A DNA stretch of 64,000 bases from Hyphomicrobiales bacterium. GTDB taxonomy: Bacteria; Pseudomonadota; Alphaproteobacteria; Rhizobiales; Rhizobiaceae. Of the stretch, positions 38,388 through 47,965 are shown piece by piece (within the stretch, counting starts at the first letter, position 1; each line of letters opens with the position of its first letter). The position numbers were made by a program, and so were the translations under genes. The notes beneath the pieces were generated by a model that saw only the letters and a list, made by a program, of their open reading frames with translations, ran no database searches and was not told where the DNA came from. The stretch spans positions 50,200-114,199 of the forward strand of contig UCHD01000024.1 in the NCBI GenBank assembly GCA_900472175.1, given 5' to 3'.

Positions 38388-38800
38388 CGATCCAGGCTCC
38401 TTTTGTTGAATTTCATCTTTCCCTTCTCTTCAAAGAAGGGCAGCGACGCGAAAGAGGCCCCGTTCGATCATGCTCGACGCAAGATCCGGGACCTGAATTC
38501 CACGCTGACTATCGCCCCGAACCGCATTAGCGTTCGAGACGCGCGGCCAGGCAGAGATATAAAAATCTCATAGGAGTCTTCAGCAAAGCCGGCCGCAGCC
38601 CTCCCACAATTGATCGGAATTGTGGCAAGCAGGAGCACCCGAATATTACTTTAATTTAACATGATCTTATAGAGCATGAGCAGTATATTCCTGATCGAAG
38701 TCATGTATTGCCGGCGGCAATCGCGCCGTGACGCGACACTATAAGATGGCTTCCTATCAAGAGACGTTTCAGGAGCGTCTCTATATTAGAGGTAACGCAA
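38388..38800. promoter_or_regulatory. Divergent control region between kdp and a secreted-protein gene
   Basis: No gene is seen in these 413 bp. The region should hold the KdpE-controlled kdp promoter. Visible elements are a hairpin CCCTTCT...AGAAGGG at 38421-38440 in the likely kdp leader; a perfect inverted repeat CCACAATT-N6-AATTGTGG at 38604-38625; and a hairpin AGAGACG...CGTCTCT at 38760-38782 just before the plus-strand gene. An AT-rich stretch at 38641-38700 and a TATAAGAT box near 38740 could be promoters. No verified KdpE site can be assigned. Confidence 0.5.
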
Positions 38801-39259
38801 ATGTTCTCTTTTGCAAAAACCGCAGCAATCTCCGCAATTTTCATTTCAGCTTCCATGGGTGTCGCTCTTGCCGGACCTCACGGTGACCCCGGCCGCGACC
38901 ATGACCATCACGACGGGTTCCGTGACCGCTCCATGCTGGGCGACAACGATATCACGACCGACGTCACCGCCAACCCAACCTACGTTGTTCCGGCCTATGT
39001 ACCGGTTTACGTCCACCGGTCGCGGCTCAATACGATCCTTGCCGAACTCCGGGCCGACAACCGCACCATGAATGCCGACAAGGCCCGCGGTCTTCTCACC
39101 AACGCTGAATATCAGCACCTGAGAGCCGACGATGCATGGATACGCCATGAAGCGATGGCCGTGGCCGATCGCCACAATGGTGCAATACCCGAAGCTCGCT
39201 ACATTGGCCTGCAGAACCAGGCTCAGCAGCTTCGCACCGACATCCACCGGATGGCATAA
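38801..39259 (+). CDS. Small secreted protein of unknown function
   Basis: The 152-residue protein has a good Sec signal peptide (MFSFAKTAAISAIFISASMG, cleaved after ALA). A His/Asp-rich stretch (HGDPGRDHDHHDGFRDRS) that could bind metal follows, then a segment with PTYVVPAYVPVYVHRSRL. The C-terminal part is helical and charged. An AGAGGTAA site precedes the ATG. I do not recognise the family. It is transcribed away from kdp. Confidence 0.7.
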   Translation: MFSFAKTAAISAIFISASMGVALAGPHGDPGRDHDHHDGFRDRSMLGDNDITTDVTANPTYVVPAYVPVYVHRSRLNTILAELRADNRTMNADKARGLLTNAEYQHLRADDAWIRHEAMAVADRHNGAIPEARYIGLQNQAQQLRTDIHRMA

Positions 39260-39595
39260 CCGGCAGCCGGCCCCGAACGTACAGCACAGGCCGCGTGTTC
39301 GGAGCTGGCATACGGACGTCATCGAACGCCGGGCCATCTCCATGGGCCGGCGGCATTTCCGGAAACGGAAACCTCCAAGGTCATTTCGGAAAATACGCCG
39401 GGCAACGGGTTGTCCGGCGGCACTCGCATTGATGAATACCGCTGAAATCGATCGTATCTTGTCGGGCTGATACCACCATAATCACACTGAACGGACCCTG
39501 ATCGACACTTGACGAGCCGTTGCCATGCAAAGCCTGATGCAAGGCACCTCGTGGTACCGATCCTTGCCGTGACAACAGAGGAGAACCCGGCCGCG
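39260..39595. other. Intergenic stretch without a convincing gene
   Basis: These 336 bp between the secreted-protein gene and the SulP gene hold only frames that overlap the preceding gene or lack a ribosome binding site. Short GC-rich inverted repeats are present, but nothing was found that can be named. Confidence 0.5.
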
Positions 39596-41212
39596 ATGCG
39601 CAAGGGAGACTGGATTGCGGGTCTGTCGGTCGCGGGATTGATGCTGCCCGAAGCCGTCGCCTATGCCGGAATTGCCGGCCTGCCGCCACAACGGGCGATC
39701 TGTGCTGCCATTGCCGGTTGCCTTGCCTATGGGCTGCTTGGACGGAGCCGGTTTGCCATTGTCAGTCCAACCTCTTCCTCGGCCGCCATTCTGGCAGCAA
39801 CACTGCTCGCGATGCCGGGCTCGGCCGACGACAAGGCGGTGCTTGCGACGATCCTGGTTGCTCTTGTCGGCATCCTCTTCCTGATCGCTTCGATTGTGCG
39901 GCTTGGAAACCTGGCAGGCTTCATATCACGGCCCGTGCTGCGCGGTTTCGCGTTCGGGCTGGCGATCACGATCATCCTGCGTCAGATACCGGTTCTCGCC
40001 GGTGTCCCCATCAACGCCTCCAACCTGCTGTACCTGGTTACCGGCCTGGTTTCTTCGGTGCCGCAATGGCATCTGCCAAGCGTCGTTGTCGGTCTAACGG
40101 CGCTTGCCGCGCTGATCGGACTCCGCCGCGTTCCATTTCTGCCCGGGGCGTTTCTGGTTCTCTGCGCTGGCATCGCCGCGTCGGTGGTCTTCGATCTTTC
40201 CCGTCACAGCGTTGCCCTTGTCGGGACTATCCCGGTTCTGCCGGCCTGGCCCGATTTCTCGTCGCATCAATGGAAGGAAATCATCGCTCTTCTGCCCTTC
40301 GTCTTGCCGCTGGTGCTCATCCTGTTTGCCGAATCCTGGGGCACCATCCGTTCATTTTCGCTGCGCCATAATGAGATCGTGGAGGCAAACCGGGAGCTTG
40401 GCGCGCTTGGTCTCTCAAACCTCGCCAGTGCCATCGTTCAGGGCATGCCGGTCGGAGCCGGGTTCTCGGCCGGGGCTGCAAGTGAGGCCGCCGGCGCCCA
40501 AACCCGAGCGACCGCGGTCGTTGCGGCACTCGGGCTGGCACTGCTGATTGCCTTTGCCGCCGCGCCGGTCGCGCTCCTGCCCCAGCCGGTCCTGGCGGCA
40601 GTGGTCGTCGCGGCATTGACCCATGCGCTCGACCCCATGCCGCTGTTGCGCCTGTGGCGGCTGAAACGTGACGGTTACATCGCACTTGGTGCGGCTCTCG
40701 GCGTCCTGGTGTTCGGCGTTCTCGACGGCATGCTGGTGGCGATCGCATTGTCGCTGGCAGCACTGCTCAAGCGCCTTGCATCGCCCTATGTGGCGCGTCT
40801 TGGACGGCTCGCAGGGGGCCATGATTTTGTCGATATCGCCCGCCATTCCGACGCATTCCCGGTTTCCGGGGTCACCGTCTGGCGGCCGGCGCAACCTTTG
40901 TTCTTCGCCAATGCGGATGCCATTTTGAACACCATCGCCGGCCGCGTTCGAGCCGACAGCCGTAACAAGTGCATCGTCGTCAGCCTCGAGGAAAGTTTTG
41001 ATCTGGACAGCACCGCACTTGATGCGCTGCTGGAATTCGACACCGCAGTGAGAGCCGCCAGCAAGCGGGTGCAATATGCCCGCGTGCATGACCAGGCCCG
41101 CGACCTGATCATGGCGGCAGCGCCTGAGCTTGCAGGCCGGTGCAGCGTCAGCGTCGATAATGCTGTTTCAGCCGTCCTAACCCAAGCATCCAGCACCCGA
41201 GGTGCCCCATGA
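39596..41212 (+). CDS. SulP-family inorganic anion transporter
   Basis: The roughly 538-residue protein has the SulP membrane domain (WIAGLSVAGLMLPEAVAYAGIAGLPPQRA, SRFAIVSPTSSSAAILAA, GMPVGAGFSAGAASEAAGAQT) and a C-terminal STAS domain (IVVSLEESFDLDSTALDALLEFD). SulP proteins carry sulfate, bicarbonate or other anions; the substrate cannot be told here. The start at MRKGDWIAGL is favoured by GAGGAGAA upstream; the frame is open 87 bp further. Its stop overlaps the next ATG. Confidence 0.9.
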   Translation: MRKGDWIAGLSVAGLMLPEAVAYAGIAGLPPQRAICAAIAGCLAYGLLGRSRFAIVSPTSSSAAILAATLLAMPGSADDKAVLATILVALVGILFLIASIVRLGNLAGFISRPVLRGFAFGLAITIILRQIPVLAGVPINASNLLYLVTGLVSSVPQWHLPSVVVGLTALAALIGLRRVPFLPGAFLVLCAGIAASVVFDLSRHSVALVGTIPVLPAWPDFSSHQWKEIIALLPFVLPLVLILFAESWGTIRSFSLRHNEIVEANRELGALGLSNLASAIVQGMPVGAGFSAGAASEAAGAQTRATAVVAALGLALLIAFAAAPVALLPQPVLAAVVVAALTHALDPMPLLRLWRLKRDGYIALGAALGVLVFGVLDGMLVAIALSLAALLKRLASPYVARLGRLAGGHDFVDIARHSDAFPVSGVTVWRPAQPLFFANADAILNTIAGRVRADSRNKCIVVSLEESFDLDSTALDALLEFDTAVRAASKRVQYARVHDQARDLIMAAAPELAGRCSVSVDNAVSAVLTQASSTRGAP

Positions 41213-41826
41213 CGCAAACCTATGAACCCCATCTGCAGCCCGTGGCGATAGCAAGCCTGCGGCCAACGCAAATGACGGTCGGCTTTCGCGAAGTCGCCAG
41301 TAAACGGCTGGAATGGCGTGAGATTGCCGGTCACGACGGACCGGACTTTCTCGGCCGCCATATGGTCCCGGTCGTTATCGGCTGGAAGAACCACGCCTAT
41401 CTGATCGATCACCATCATCTTGTCAGGGCCTTGCAAGAAGAAGGCGTAGCGCATGTCCTGACCAGCGTCGTTGCCGATCTCAGCGATCTCGCGAAACCGG
41501 AATTCTGGTCGGTGATGGATCACTATCGCTGGAGCTACCCCTTCGACGCGGCGGGCGAGCGGCAACCGCATAACAGCCTGCCCAAATCGATCGGCGGACT
41601 CACTGACGATCCCTACCGGTCGCTGGCCGGCGCTGTTCGCCGTGCCGGTGGTTACGCCAAGGACAATACGCCGTTCAGCGAGTTCATGTGGGCGGATTTC
41701 CTCAGAAACCGCATCGATGTGAAACTGCTGCACCGGGATTTCAAAGACGCCGAGATCACCGCCCTCAAACTTGCCCGGACCAAGGCAGCACGGCATCTGC
41801 CGGGCTGGTGCGGTCCAAGCGATTGA
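41209..41826 (+). CDS. ParB-like (ParBc_2) family protein
   Basis: The 205-residue protein matches the putative ParB-like nuclease family ParBc_2: IASLRPTQMTVGFREVASKRLEW, LGRHMVPVVIGWKNHAYLIDHHHLVRAL, YPFDAAGE, DDPYRSLAGAVRRAGGY and FMWADFLR. The IDHHHLVRA segment is the ParB-like core. The function is unknown and it is not a chromosome-partition ParB. Its ATG overlaps the SulP stop, implying joint expression with an anion transporter. Confidence 0.85.
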   Translation: MTQTYEPHLQPVAIASLRPTQMTVGFREVASKRLEWREIAGHDGPDFLGRHMVPVVIGWKNHAYLIDHHHLVRALQEEGVAHVLTSVVADLSDLAKPEFWSVMDHYRWSYPFDAAGERQPHNSLPKSIGGLTDDPYRSLAGAVRRAGGYAKDNTPFSEFMWADFLRNRIDVKLLHRDFKDAEITALKLARTKAARHLPGWCGPSD

Positions 41827-41871
41827 TTTGCTATTGGGTCGGCCCTCCGCTACCGGCGTCACGCTGAACCT

Positions 41872-44800
41872 TCATTGAGCAGGCACGACAGTATATTTAC
41901 GGGACCAGAAGGACCGGACAAAAGAGGACAACCGCTCGATCTCGACGAAGATGACCGGCGTGATGAACAGCGTCAGCACTTGACTGACCAGCAACCCGCC
42001 GACAACCGCCACCCCGAGAGGTTGGCGCAGCTCCGAGCTGGCACCGGTTCCGATGGCGATCGGCAGCGCGCCGAGAAGAGCGCAAAACGTCGTCATCATG
42101 ATCGGCCGGAAACGCCGCACCGCTGCCAGATGGATGGCCTCGTGCGTTTCATGATGCTGGTCGCGCTGCAATGTCAGCGCCACATCGATCATCATGATGG
42201 CATTCTTCTTGACGATACCGATCAGCATCAGCAAGCCGACCAGCGCAATGATCGACAGATCGAAGCCGAAAATCCTTAAGGTGAGTAGCGCTCCGAATGC
42301 CGCGGACGGCAGGCCGGAGAGAATGGTCAGCGGGTGCAGGAAGCTTTCGTAGAAGACGCCGAGCACCACGTAGATGATCAGCACGGCCGCACCGATCAAC
42401 AGCCCGGTATTGCCGCTTGCCTGCTCGAAAATCTGGGCGGCGCCGGCATAGTTTGTCGTGACGGTCGCAGGAAGATTGATCTGCTGCTTGAGCGCATCGA
42501 CACGTGCAGTCGCCGTCCCGAGCGATACGCCTTTCGGCAGATTGAAAGACAGGGTGACGGCCGTCAGCTGTCCCGTCTGATTGACGGTGACCGGCCCTGC
42601 TTTTCGCGTTACCCGCGCAAAGCTCGATAGCGGCACGAGTGTGCCGGACGTGGACGCGATCCGGATTGCCGACAGGGACTGCTCGTTCCAGTCCAGCGAC
42701 TGATCATATTCGATAATGACGTCATAGCTGTTGCCGGTGGTCTGGATCTGCGTGACGACGTAGCTGCCGAACGCAGCCTCCAGTGTCGTACGCAGTGCCT
42801 GAGACGAAATTCCAAGGCTGTTTGCCCGGTCGTTATCGACAATGACATGCGCCTGAAGCGCGTTGTTCTGCAGGTCGGTGGCTACATCAACAAAATGGGC
42901 TGGGTCTGCGCGCATGGCATCGCCTAGCGTCTGCGACCATTGCCGTGCTGCGGCCGCATCGATCGATTGCAGAACGACCTGATAGAGGCTCTGCGTGCTG
43001 CGCCCGCCAAAGCGCAGGCTCTGCTGAGGCGTTATGAAGGTTTTCAATCCGGCGATCTGCGACAGCGAATGCCGCAGGGCCTGCAGGGTCGTATCAAGCG
43101 GCGGACGCGTACTGCGCGGTTTGAGCTGAACGAGCAGCGACCCGGCATTGAGCGCCGATCCCCCCGGCCCGGAACCCAGCGTCGAAGTCACATGCGCGAC
43201 GGATGGATCGCTAGAGACAATGGCGGCGGCGCGGGCCTGCAAGGCGCTCATCGCCTGATAGGAGATATCCTGGCGGGCCTGCGTCGAGATCGTCAGGATA
43301 CCAATATCCTCGGACGGGAAAAAGCTGCGCGGCAGGCTCACGAACATCCATCCGGACGCGGCAAATGTGGCGGCGAACACCAGCATGACGATTGCGCGGT
43401 GGTTCAGGCACCAGCCGATAGCCTGGCCGTAGGCGACTGTGATCCTGTCAAACAAGCCTTGACGCTGCGGTTCCTGCGAATCCCGGTGCGGAAGTCGCGC
43501 CGCAAGCATCGGGGTGACGGTCAGCGACACCGTGGCCGAGGACAGGATTGCCAATGTGACGACGACGCCGAACTCGTTGAGCACGCGCCCGACGATGCCG
43601 CCCATCAGCAGGATGGGCAGGAAGACCGCGACCAGCGAAATCGACATCGAAATGATAGTACCAGTGACTTCGCGGCTGCCCTCGATCGCCGCCTCAAGCG
43701 GCGCCATGCCCTCTTCCACCTTGCGGACGATGTTTTCCAGCATGACGATGGCATCATCGACTACAAGGCCGACCGAGAGGGTCAGGCCGAGAAGCGAAAT
43801 ATTGTCGATGGAAAAACCGAGCGCATACATCGCGCCCAGTGTCGCCACCAGCGACAAAGGCACGGCGAGCGCCGGGATAAGTGTTGCCGAAACGCGCCGC
43901 AAAAACAGATAGATGACCAGCACGACAAGACCGATGGTGATCATCAGCGTCGTCTCGACATCAGCCACCGCAGCGCGGATCGACACCGAGGCGTCGTTGA
44001 CGATGTTGATATGCATGTTGGCTGGGAGGTTGGCCTGCAGGTTCGGCACCTTGGCCAGAATGGCATCGACCACTGCCACGGTGTTGGCACCGGGCTGGCG
44101 CTGCACGGCCAGCGCGATGGCCGGCTTGCCGTCAAGCCAGCTACCTTGGTTGACGATCTCCACGCTGTCAACGACATCCGCGACATCATCCAGCCGGACG
44201 ATGCGACCGCCGGGCTGGGCGATGATCAGTGTTTTGAACGCCTCGGCATCGCTGCGCTGGGTCGCGACATCCACCGTCAGTGCCTGCGATTTGTTTTGCA
44301 AGGTGCCGACGGGGGATTGATCGTTGGCAGCGGCAACCGTCGCCGCCAGCCCATCCAGCGAAAGGCCGCGGCTTTCCAGCTTGTTTGGATCGACCTCGAT
44401 CCGAACCGCATAGGCCTTCGCGCCAAACACCTGTGCCTGGGCAACACCGGAAATGGTCGAGAGCTCCGGCGAAATGATGTTCTCCGCGACGTCATCCATT
44501 TTCGTCAACGAGGCACCGTCGCCGGTCAAGGCCAGGATCAGCACCGGCGCATCGGCAGGATTGGCCTTGCGATAGCTGGGAGGCGCCGTGAGGTTGTCCG
44601 GCAGCTGCCGTTGGGCTCTGGCAATCGCCGCCTGCACATCGGCGGCGGCGGCATCGATGTCGCGAGAGAGATTGAACTGGATGGTGATCTGACTGTTGCC
44701 GAGCGACGAACTGGCACTGATCGTATCGATCCCGGCGATGGTCTCGAACTGCTTGATCAGCGGCGTAGCGACGGAACTCGCCATCGTATCCGGCGAAGCG

Positions 44801-44958
44801 CCGGCGAGCTGTGCCGTGACATTGATGGTCGGGAAATCAGCCTGTGGCAGGGCGGCGACAGGCAGGTTGGTGTAGGCGGAAGCCCCTGCGAGCAGAACAC
44901 CAACGATCAGGAGGATGGTCGCGACGGGACGCCGGATGAAGATTTCGGAGATGTTCAT
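41872..44958 (-). CDS. RND efflux permease (HAE1/MdtB-like)
   Basis: The 1028-residue inner-membrane pump has the Asp pair in VGLVVDDAIVMLENIVR, the Lys in LMLIGIVKKNAIMMIDVAL, and twelve membrane helices in two repeats. The N-terminus MNISEIFIRRPVATILLIVG and the IVKKN motif are closer to MdtB/MdtC-type pumps than to the acrB gene at 9142. It is coupled to its adaptor gene by an ATGA-type overlap. Confidence 0.94.
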   Translation of the reverse strand: MNISEIFIRRPVATILLIVGVLLAGASAYTNLPVAALPQADFPTINVTAQLAGASPDTMASSVATPLIKQFETIAGIDTISASSSLGNSQITIQFNLSRDIDAAAADVQAAIARAQRQLPDNLTAPPSYRKANPADAPVLILALTGDGASLTKMDDVAENIISPELSTISGVAQAQVFGAKAYAVRIEVDPNKLESRGLSLDGLAATVAAANDQSPVGTLQNKSQALTVDVATQRSDAEAFKTLIIAQPGGRIVRLDDVADVVDSVEIVNQGSWLDGKPAIALAVQRQPGANTVAVVDAILAKVPNLQANLPANMHINIVNDASVSIRAAVADVETTLMITIGLVVLVIYLFLRRVSATLIPALAVPLSLVATLGAMYALGFSIDNISLLGLTLSVGLVVDDAIVMLENIVRKVEEGMAPLEAAIEGSREVTGTIISMSISLVAVFLPILLMGGIVGRVLNEFGVVVTLAILSSATVSLTVTPMLAARLPHRDSQEPQRQGLFDRITVAYGQAIGWCLNHRAIVMLVFAATFAASGWMFVSLPRSFFPSEDIGILTISTQARQDISYQAMSALQARAAAIVSSDPSVAHVTSTLGSGPGGSALNAGSLLVQLKPRSTRPPLDTTLQALRHSLSQIAGLKTFITPQQSLRFGGRSTQSLYQVVLQSIDAAAARQWSQTLGDAMRADPAHFVDVATDLQNNALQAHVIVDNDRANSLGISSQALRTTLEAAFGSYVVTQIQTTGNSYDVIIEYDQSLDWNEQSLSAIRIASTSGTLVPLSSFARVTRKAGPVTVNQTGQLTAVTLSFNLPKGVSLGTATARVDALKQQINLPATVTTNYAGAAQIFEQASGNTGLLIGAAVLIIYVVLGVFYESFLHPLTILSGLPSAAFGALLTLRIFGFDLSIIALVGLLMLIGIVKKNAIMMIDVALTLQRDQHHETHEAIHLAAVRRFRPIMMTTFCALLGALPIAIGTGASSELRQPLGVAVVGGLLVSQVLTLFITPVIFVEIERLSSFVRSFWSRKYTVVPAQ

Positions 44959-46193
44959 TCGATCGCTCCGGCTCCGCTTTCAGCCACCGTTTCGGGTGCT
45001 ACCACCGGCGCCGACACGATTTCGACCGGTGTTCCCTCCACCAGCCCCGCCTGCCCTTCGGTGACGACGATCTCGCCCTCCTTCAGGCCATCGGCGATAC
45101 CGGTCGTGTCCCCCACGGCGAAAGCGACCTTCACCTTGCGCACCTCAACGGTCTTGTCCTTTCTGATGACGTAGCAGACGGCGCCGTCGCTCTGCGGCTG
45201 CACCGAGACTGTGGGCACCAGGACCAGGTCTTTCTGTTCTCCGGCGGTGACCGTGACACGCAGCGACTGTCCCGGCCAGAATGTCCCGTTGGCATTATCA
45301 AGCCGCGCCCGCATCTTGAACGTGCCGGAGGGCGCATCGACCGCATTGTCGATGAACACGATCGGTCCAGTCTCTCCTGCCGTTTTATCCTGCGACAGGG
45401 TGGGGGAAATACTGACATTCAATTGCCCGTCTGCAAGCGCCTGACGGGCGAGAGCCAGATCTGTTTCCGGCAGCGTGAACTCCGCATAGACCGGCTTCAT
45501 CTGCGTCAGCGTGACGATATCCTCACCCGGCGCGACATAGGCCCCGGGCGACAACAGGATCACGCCGAGCTTACCGTCGAAGGGTGCGCGCACCTGTGTT
45601 TGCGTCAGCGCCACCTTGTCGGCAGCCAGCGTGGCACTATCGACGCCGATTGCCGCTTCCGCCTGCTTCGCGGCCGCGACTGCATCATCATATTGCTGGC
45701 GGGTTTCTGCGCCGTCATTGCTCAGCGCCGTGACGCGCTTCAGGTTTGTATTGGCTTCGTCGAGTGCCGCCTGGTCCTTGGCAAGCATGGCGGTGTCGCG
45801 GGCTATATTTGCATTGATGGTGCGATCATCCAGTTGCACCAGCAAAGTACCGGCCGCGATTTCGGCACCGTCCTTGACCAGGATTTGTGCGACGGTGCCT
45901 GCCAGTGGACTGGAAAGAGCAGTGGAGGCGAGTGGAACGATCGTGCCGAGCGAACTGCGCTTCACCGGCAGGGCGCCAGCCTTTGCCGCCGTGGCGTTGA
46001 CGGTCACTGCGCCGCGCGCGTGGCCCGCAGCACCCTTCGTCATGCCGGCCTCACTGCTCGGCTTGCTTTCGGCGGAATCGATCGACAGAAAGCGTGCGGC
46101 CGAGCCCGGCAGATACGGGCCGAGTTCCGCGCGCGCCAGGAAAATGCCCGCAGCGGCAACAGCGACGACGAGAATTGAATTCCGGTACCGCAT
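44955..46193 (-). CDS. RND efflux periplasmic adaptor
   Basis: The roughly 412-residue membrane-fusion protein has an N-terminal membrane anchor (YRNSILVVAVAAAGIFLARA), a lipoyl/barrel part (SPLAGTVAQILVKDGAEIAAGTLLVQLDDRTI), an alpha-helical hairpin and the return half (RAPFDGKLGVILLSPGAYVAPGEDIVTL). The start at MRYRNSIL is favoured by AAGGA 8 bases upstream; in-frame starts up to 46229 exist. A palindrome TATTCGAATA lies at 46240-46249, just upstream of the gene, and could be an operator. Confidence 0.92.
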   Translation of the reverse strand: MRYRNSILVVAVAAAGIFLARAELGPYLPGSAARFLSIDSAESKPSSEAGMTKGAAGHARGAVTVNATAAKAGALPVKRSSLGTIVPLASTALSSPLAGTVAQILVKDGAEIAAGTLLVQLDDRTINANIARDTAMLAKDQAALDEANTNLKRVTALSNDGAETRQQYDDAVAAAKQAEAAIGVDSATLAADKVALTQTQVRAPFDGKLGVILLSPGAYVAPGEDIVTLTQMKPVYAEFTLPETDLALARQALADGQLNVSISPTLSQDKTAGETGPIVFIDNAVDAPSGTFKMRARLDNANGTFWPGQSLRVTVTAGEQKDLVLVPTVSVQPQSDGAVCYVIRKDKTVEVRKVKVAFAVGDTTGIADGLKEGEIVVTEGQAGLVEGTPVEIVSAPVVAPETVAESGAGAIE

Positions 46194-46432
46194 GCTGTTT
46201 TCCTTCACTGGGCAACAACGCATTTTCAAACACCAGAATTATTCGAATACCAGAGGTTATCAATGACCTCGAACCGGGCAACACGGTGTCAACGCGCCCC
46301 TCGCCAAAATTAAATTCTGTCCAGAATCCCGGTGACAAATCCGGCCGGGCGATCAGCGCGCTGGCTCGTCCCGCGACGAAAGGTCCGTGACGCTCACCCA
46401 CTTCACGGAGGCAAAGGCAAAGCGAATGTGCT

Positions 46433-47212
46433 ATGCCTGTTCTAGTTGCACAATTGACTACGCATTGGGGAACCAAACTGTCTGAAACAGCCAGGATCGA
46501 TATCCATAATTCCGAAGCGCCCATTCTCTGTCGAAGCTGCGAAGTGCGTCACAAGGGATTGTGCGGCGCGCTTGATGCCGGGCAATTGCTTGCCATGGCA
46601 AAACACACCCGCATGACCCGCCACGAAGCGGGCAAGCTGCTGGCCGGTGAGGAAACGCCGATTCAGTCCTATGCCAACGTCATGCGTGGCGTCGTTAAAT
46701 TGACCAAGGTGCTCGAAAACGGCCGCCAGCAGGTCGTCGGCCTGCAGTTCGCGCCGGATTTCCTGGGCAGATTGTTTGGCCGGGAGAATGCGGTGACGGC
46801 GGAAGCCGCGTCTGACGTCGAACTCTGCGAAGTTCCGCGCGCCGCCTTCGAGCGGCTGGTGGCCGAATATCCGCAGATGGAACAGAGACTTTTCGCTCAG
46901 GTTTTGCGCGAGCTCGATGAAGCCCGGGACTGGATGGTCACGCTTGGACAGAAGACCGCGGCCGAAAAGGTCGCCAGCCTATTGTATCTGATCGCTGGCC
47001 ATATCGACCCATCGACCGGCACCGAAGCACACGACACCGCCGAGTTTGATCTGCCTTTATCGCGCATCGACATTGCCGAGTTTCTCGGCCTGACGATCGA
47101 AACGGTATCGCGGCAAATCACCAAGTTGCGAACCGAAGGGGTAATTTCCGTAGTTGCCAACCGGCAAATCACGATCCCGAGCCTCAAGCGCCTGAAGGCA
47201 CGCTGCGGCTAG
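46433..47212 (+). CDS. fnrN: FNR-type oxygen-sensing regulator (FnrN)
   Basis: The 259-residue Crp/Fnr protein has the iron-sulfur Cys cluster in CRSCEVRHKGLCGAL near the N-terminus and a fourth Cys in VELCEVPR. It is therefore the O2-sensing [4Fe-4S] type, not the FixK type. The cAMP-like beta-roll, a dimer helix and a helix-turn-helix (DIAEFLGLTIETVSRQITKLR, with E..SR that reads TTGAT-N4-ATCAA sites) follow. It should activate the anaeroboxes before fixN, hemN and fixG. Its 3' end overlaps the convergent hemerythrin-like gene by 29 bp. Confidence 0.92.
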   Translation: MPVLVAQLTTHWGTKLSETARIDIHNSEAPILCRSCEVRHKGLCGALDAGQLLAMAKHTRMTRHEAGKLLAGEETPIQSYANVMRGVVKLTKVLENGRQQVVGLQFAPDFLGRLFGRENAVTAEAASDVELCEVPRAAFERLVAEYPQMEQRLFAQVLRELDEARDWMVTLGQKTAAEKVASLLYLIAGHIDPSTGTEAHDTAEFDLPLSRIDIAEFLGLTIETVSRQITKLRTEGVISVVANRQITIPSLKRLKARCG

Positions 47213-47702
47213 ACAGCCAAGGGGCGATGCGGGTGGCCGAAAGCATCGGGATCAGGACGGTGCAATCAAAGCGGATGCGCCGCCTGGCGCAATCGAAATA
47301 GGCCCGCAACATGTAGCCCAGCGTTTCCGGCGATGGTTTGCCAAGGCCAGTGCCATAGGCGCGCAAGGCATCACAGAGTTCTTCGGCATAGCATTCCTCT
47401 TCGATCTGCTCGTAGCGCACCTGATCCAGAATTTCCGGTAGTCCGGGCAGCATTCGCCGATTTTCCTTGATGAAAGGAAGGATGATCTCCTCTTCCAGCC
47501 GATGGACGGCCGTCAGGATCGGCGGGATCGCCCGGCGCAGATGCAGGCACTCGCCCAGCACGACTTTGTGCGGCAAACGGTCAGCCGCATTTTCCAGTGC
47601 ATCGCACAGAACAGCCTGATCCCTGAGTGCGCATTCCAAAAGATCGATAGCCGGATCGTTACCCGCCGTCACTGGTTCGCTACCCGGCATATTGCTGTCC
47701 AT
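47184..47702 (-). CDS. Hemerythrin-like (HHE) domain protein
   Basis: The 172-residue protein has the HHE pattern of helices with spaced His/Glu (LPHKVVLGECLHLRRAIPPILTAVHRLEEEIILPF). Such proteins bind di-iron and can sense or carry O2 or NO. The start at MDSNMPG is favoured by GGGGAGGATC; starts further upstream run towards ccoS. It sits between fnrN and the fixGHIS genes, which fits a role in oxygen or NO handling. The last 29 bp overlap fnrN on the other strand. Confidence 0.75.
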   Translation of the reverse strand: MDSNMPGSEPVTAGNDPAIDLLECALRDQAVLCDALENAADRLPHKVVLGECLHLRRAIPPILTAVHRLEEEIILPFIKENRRMLPGLPEILDQVRYEQIEEECYAEELCDALRAYGTGLGKPSPETLGYMLRAYFDCARRRIRFDCTVLIPMLSATRIAPWLSSRSVPSGA

Positions 47703-47791
47703 CGATGATCCTCCCCGGCTGACATCTGCCCATCCCGTTGTTTCCTCTGCCGGATGAAACATCCGCGCGCGCGCCGGTGCCTTGACCTCGA

Positions 47792-47965
47792 TCAAGCCGA
47801 CCTGTTGCCCTCTCCTTCCTGTGTGCGCTCGTCATCAAGCAGTATCCGCTGCGCCGCGCCGTCCATGTCCTCGTACTGGCCGCTCCTCAGCGACCAGATG
47901 AAAGCGCCGAGCCCGGCCAATCCGAGCGAGATGGCAACCGGCATGAGATAGATCAGCGATTTCAT
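47792..47965 (-). CDS. ccoS: Cytochrome cbb3 oxidase maturation protein
   Basis: The 57-residue protein begins MKSLIYLMPVAISLGLAGLG, a single membrane helix, followed by AFIWSLRSGQYEDMDGAAQR, the conserved CcoS/FixS signature, and a polar tail. It is needed for cofactor insertion into the oxidase. Its ATG overlaps the ccoI stop. Confidence 0.93.
   Translation of the reverse strand: MKSLIYLMPVAISLGLAGLGAFIWSLRSGQYEDMDGAAQRILLDDERTQEGEGNRSA

Noticed and set aside
39132..39470. 112-codon plus-strand frame overlapping the end of the secreted-protein gene
   Set aside because: It overlaps a gene with a good signal peptide and ribosome binding site, and its composition is that of an out-of-frame shadow.
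42940..45174. Plus-strand frame of 744 codons opposite the second RND pump
   Set aside because: The minus strand encodes a complete RND permease and adaptor; the plus frame shows only low-complexity shadow sequence.
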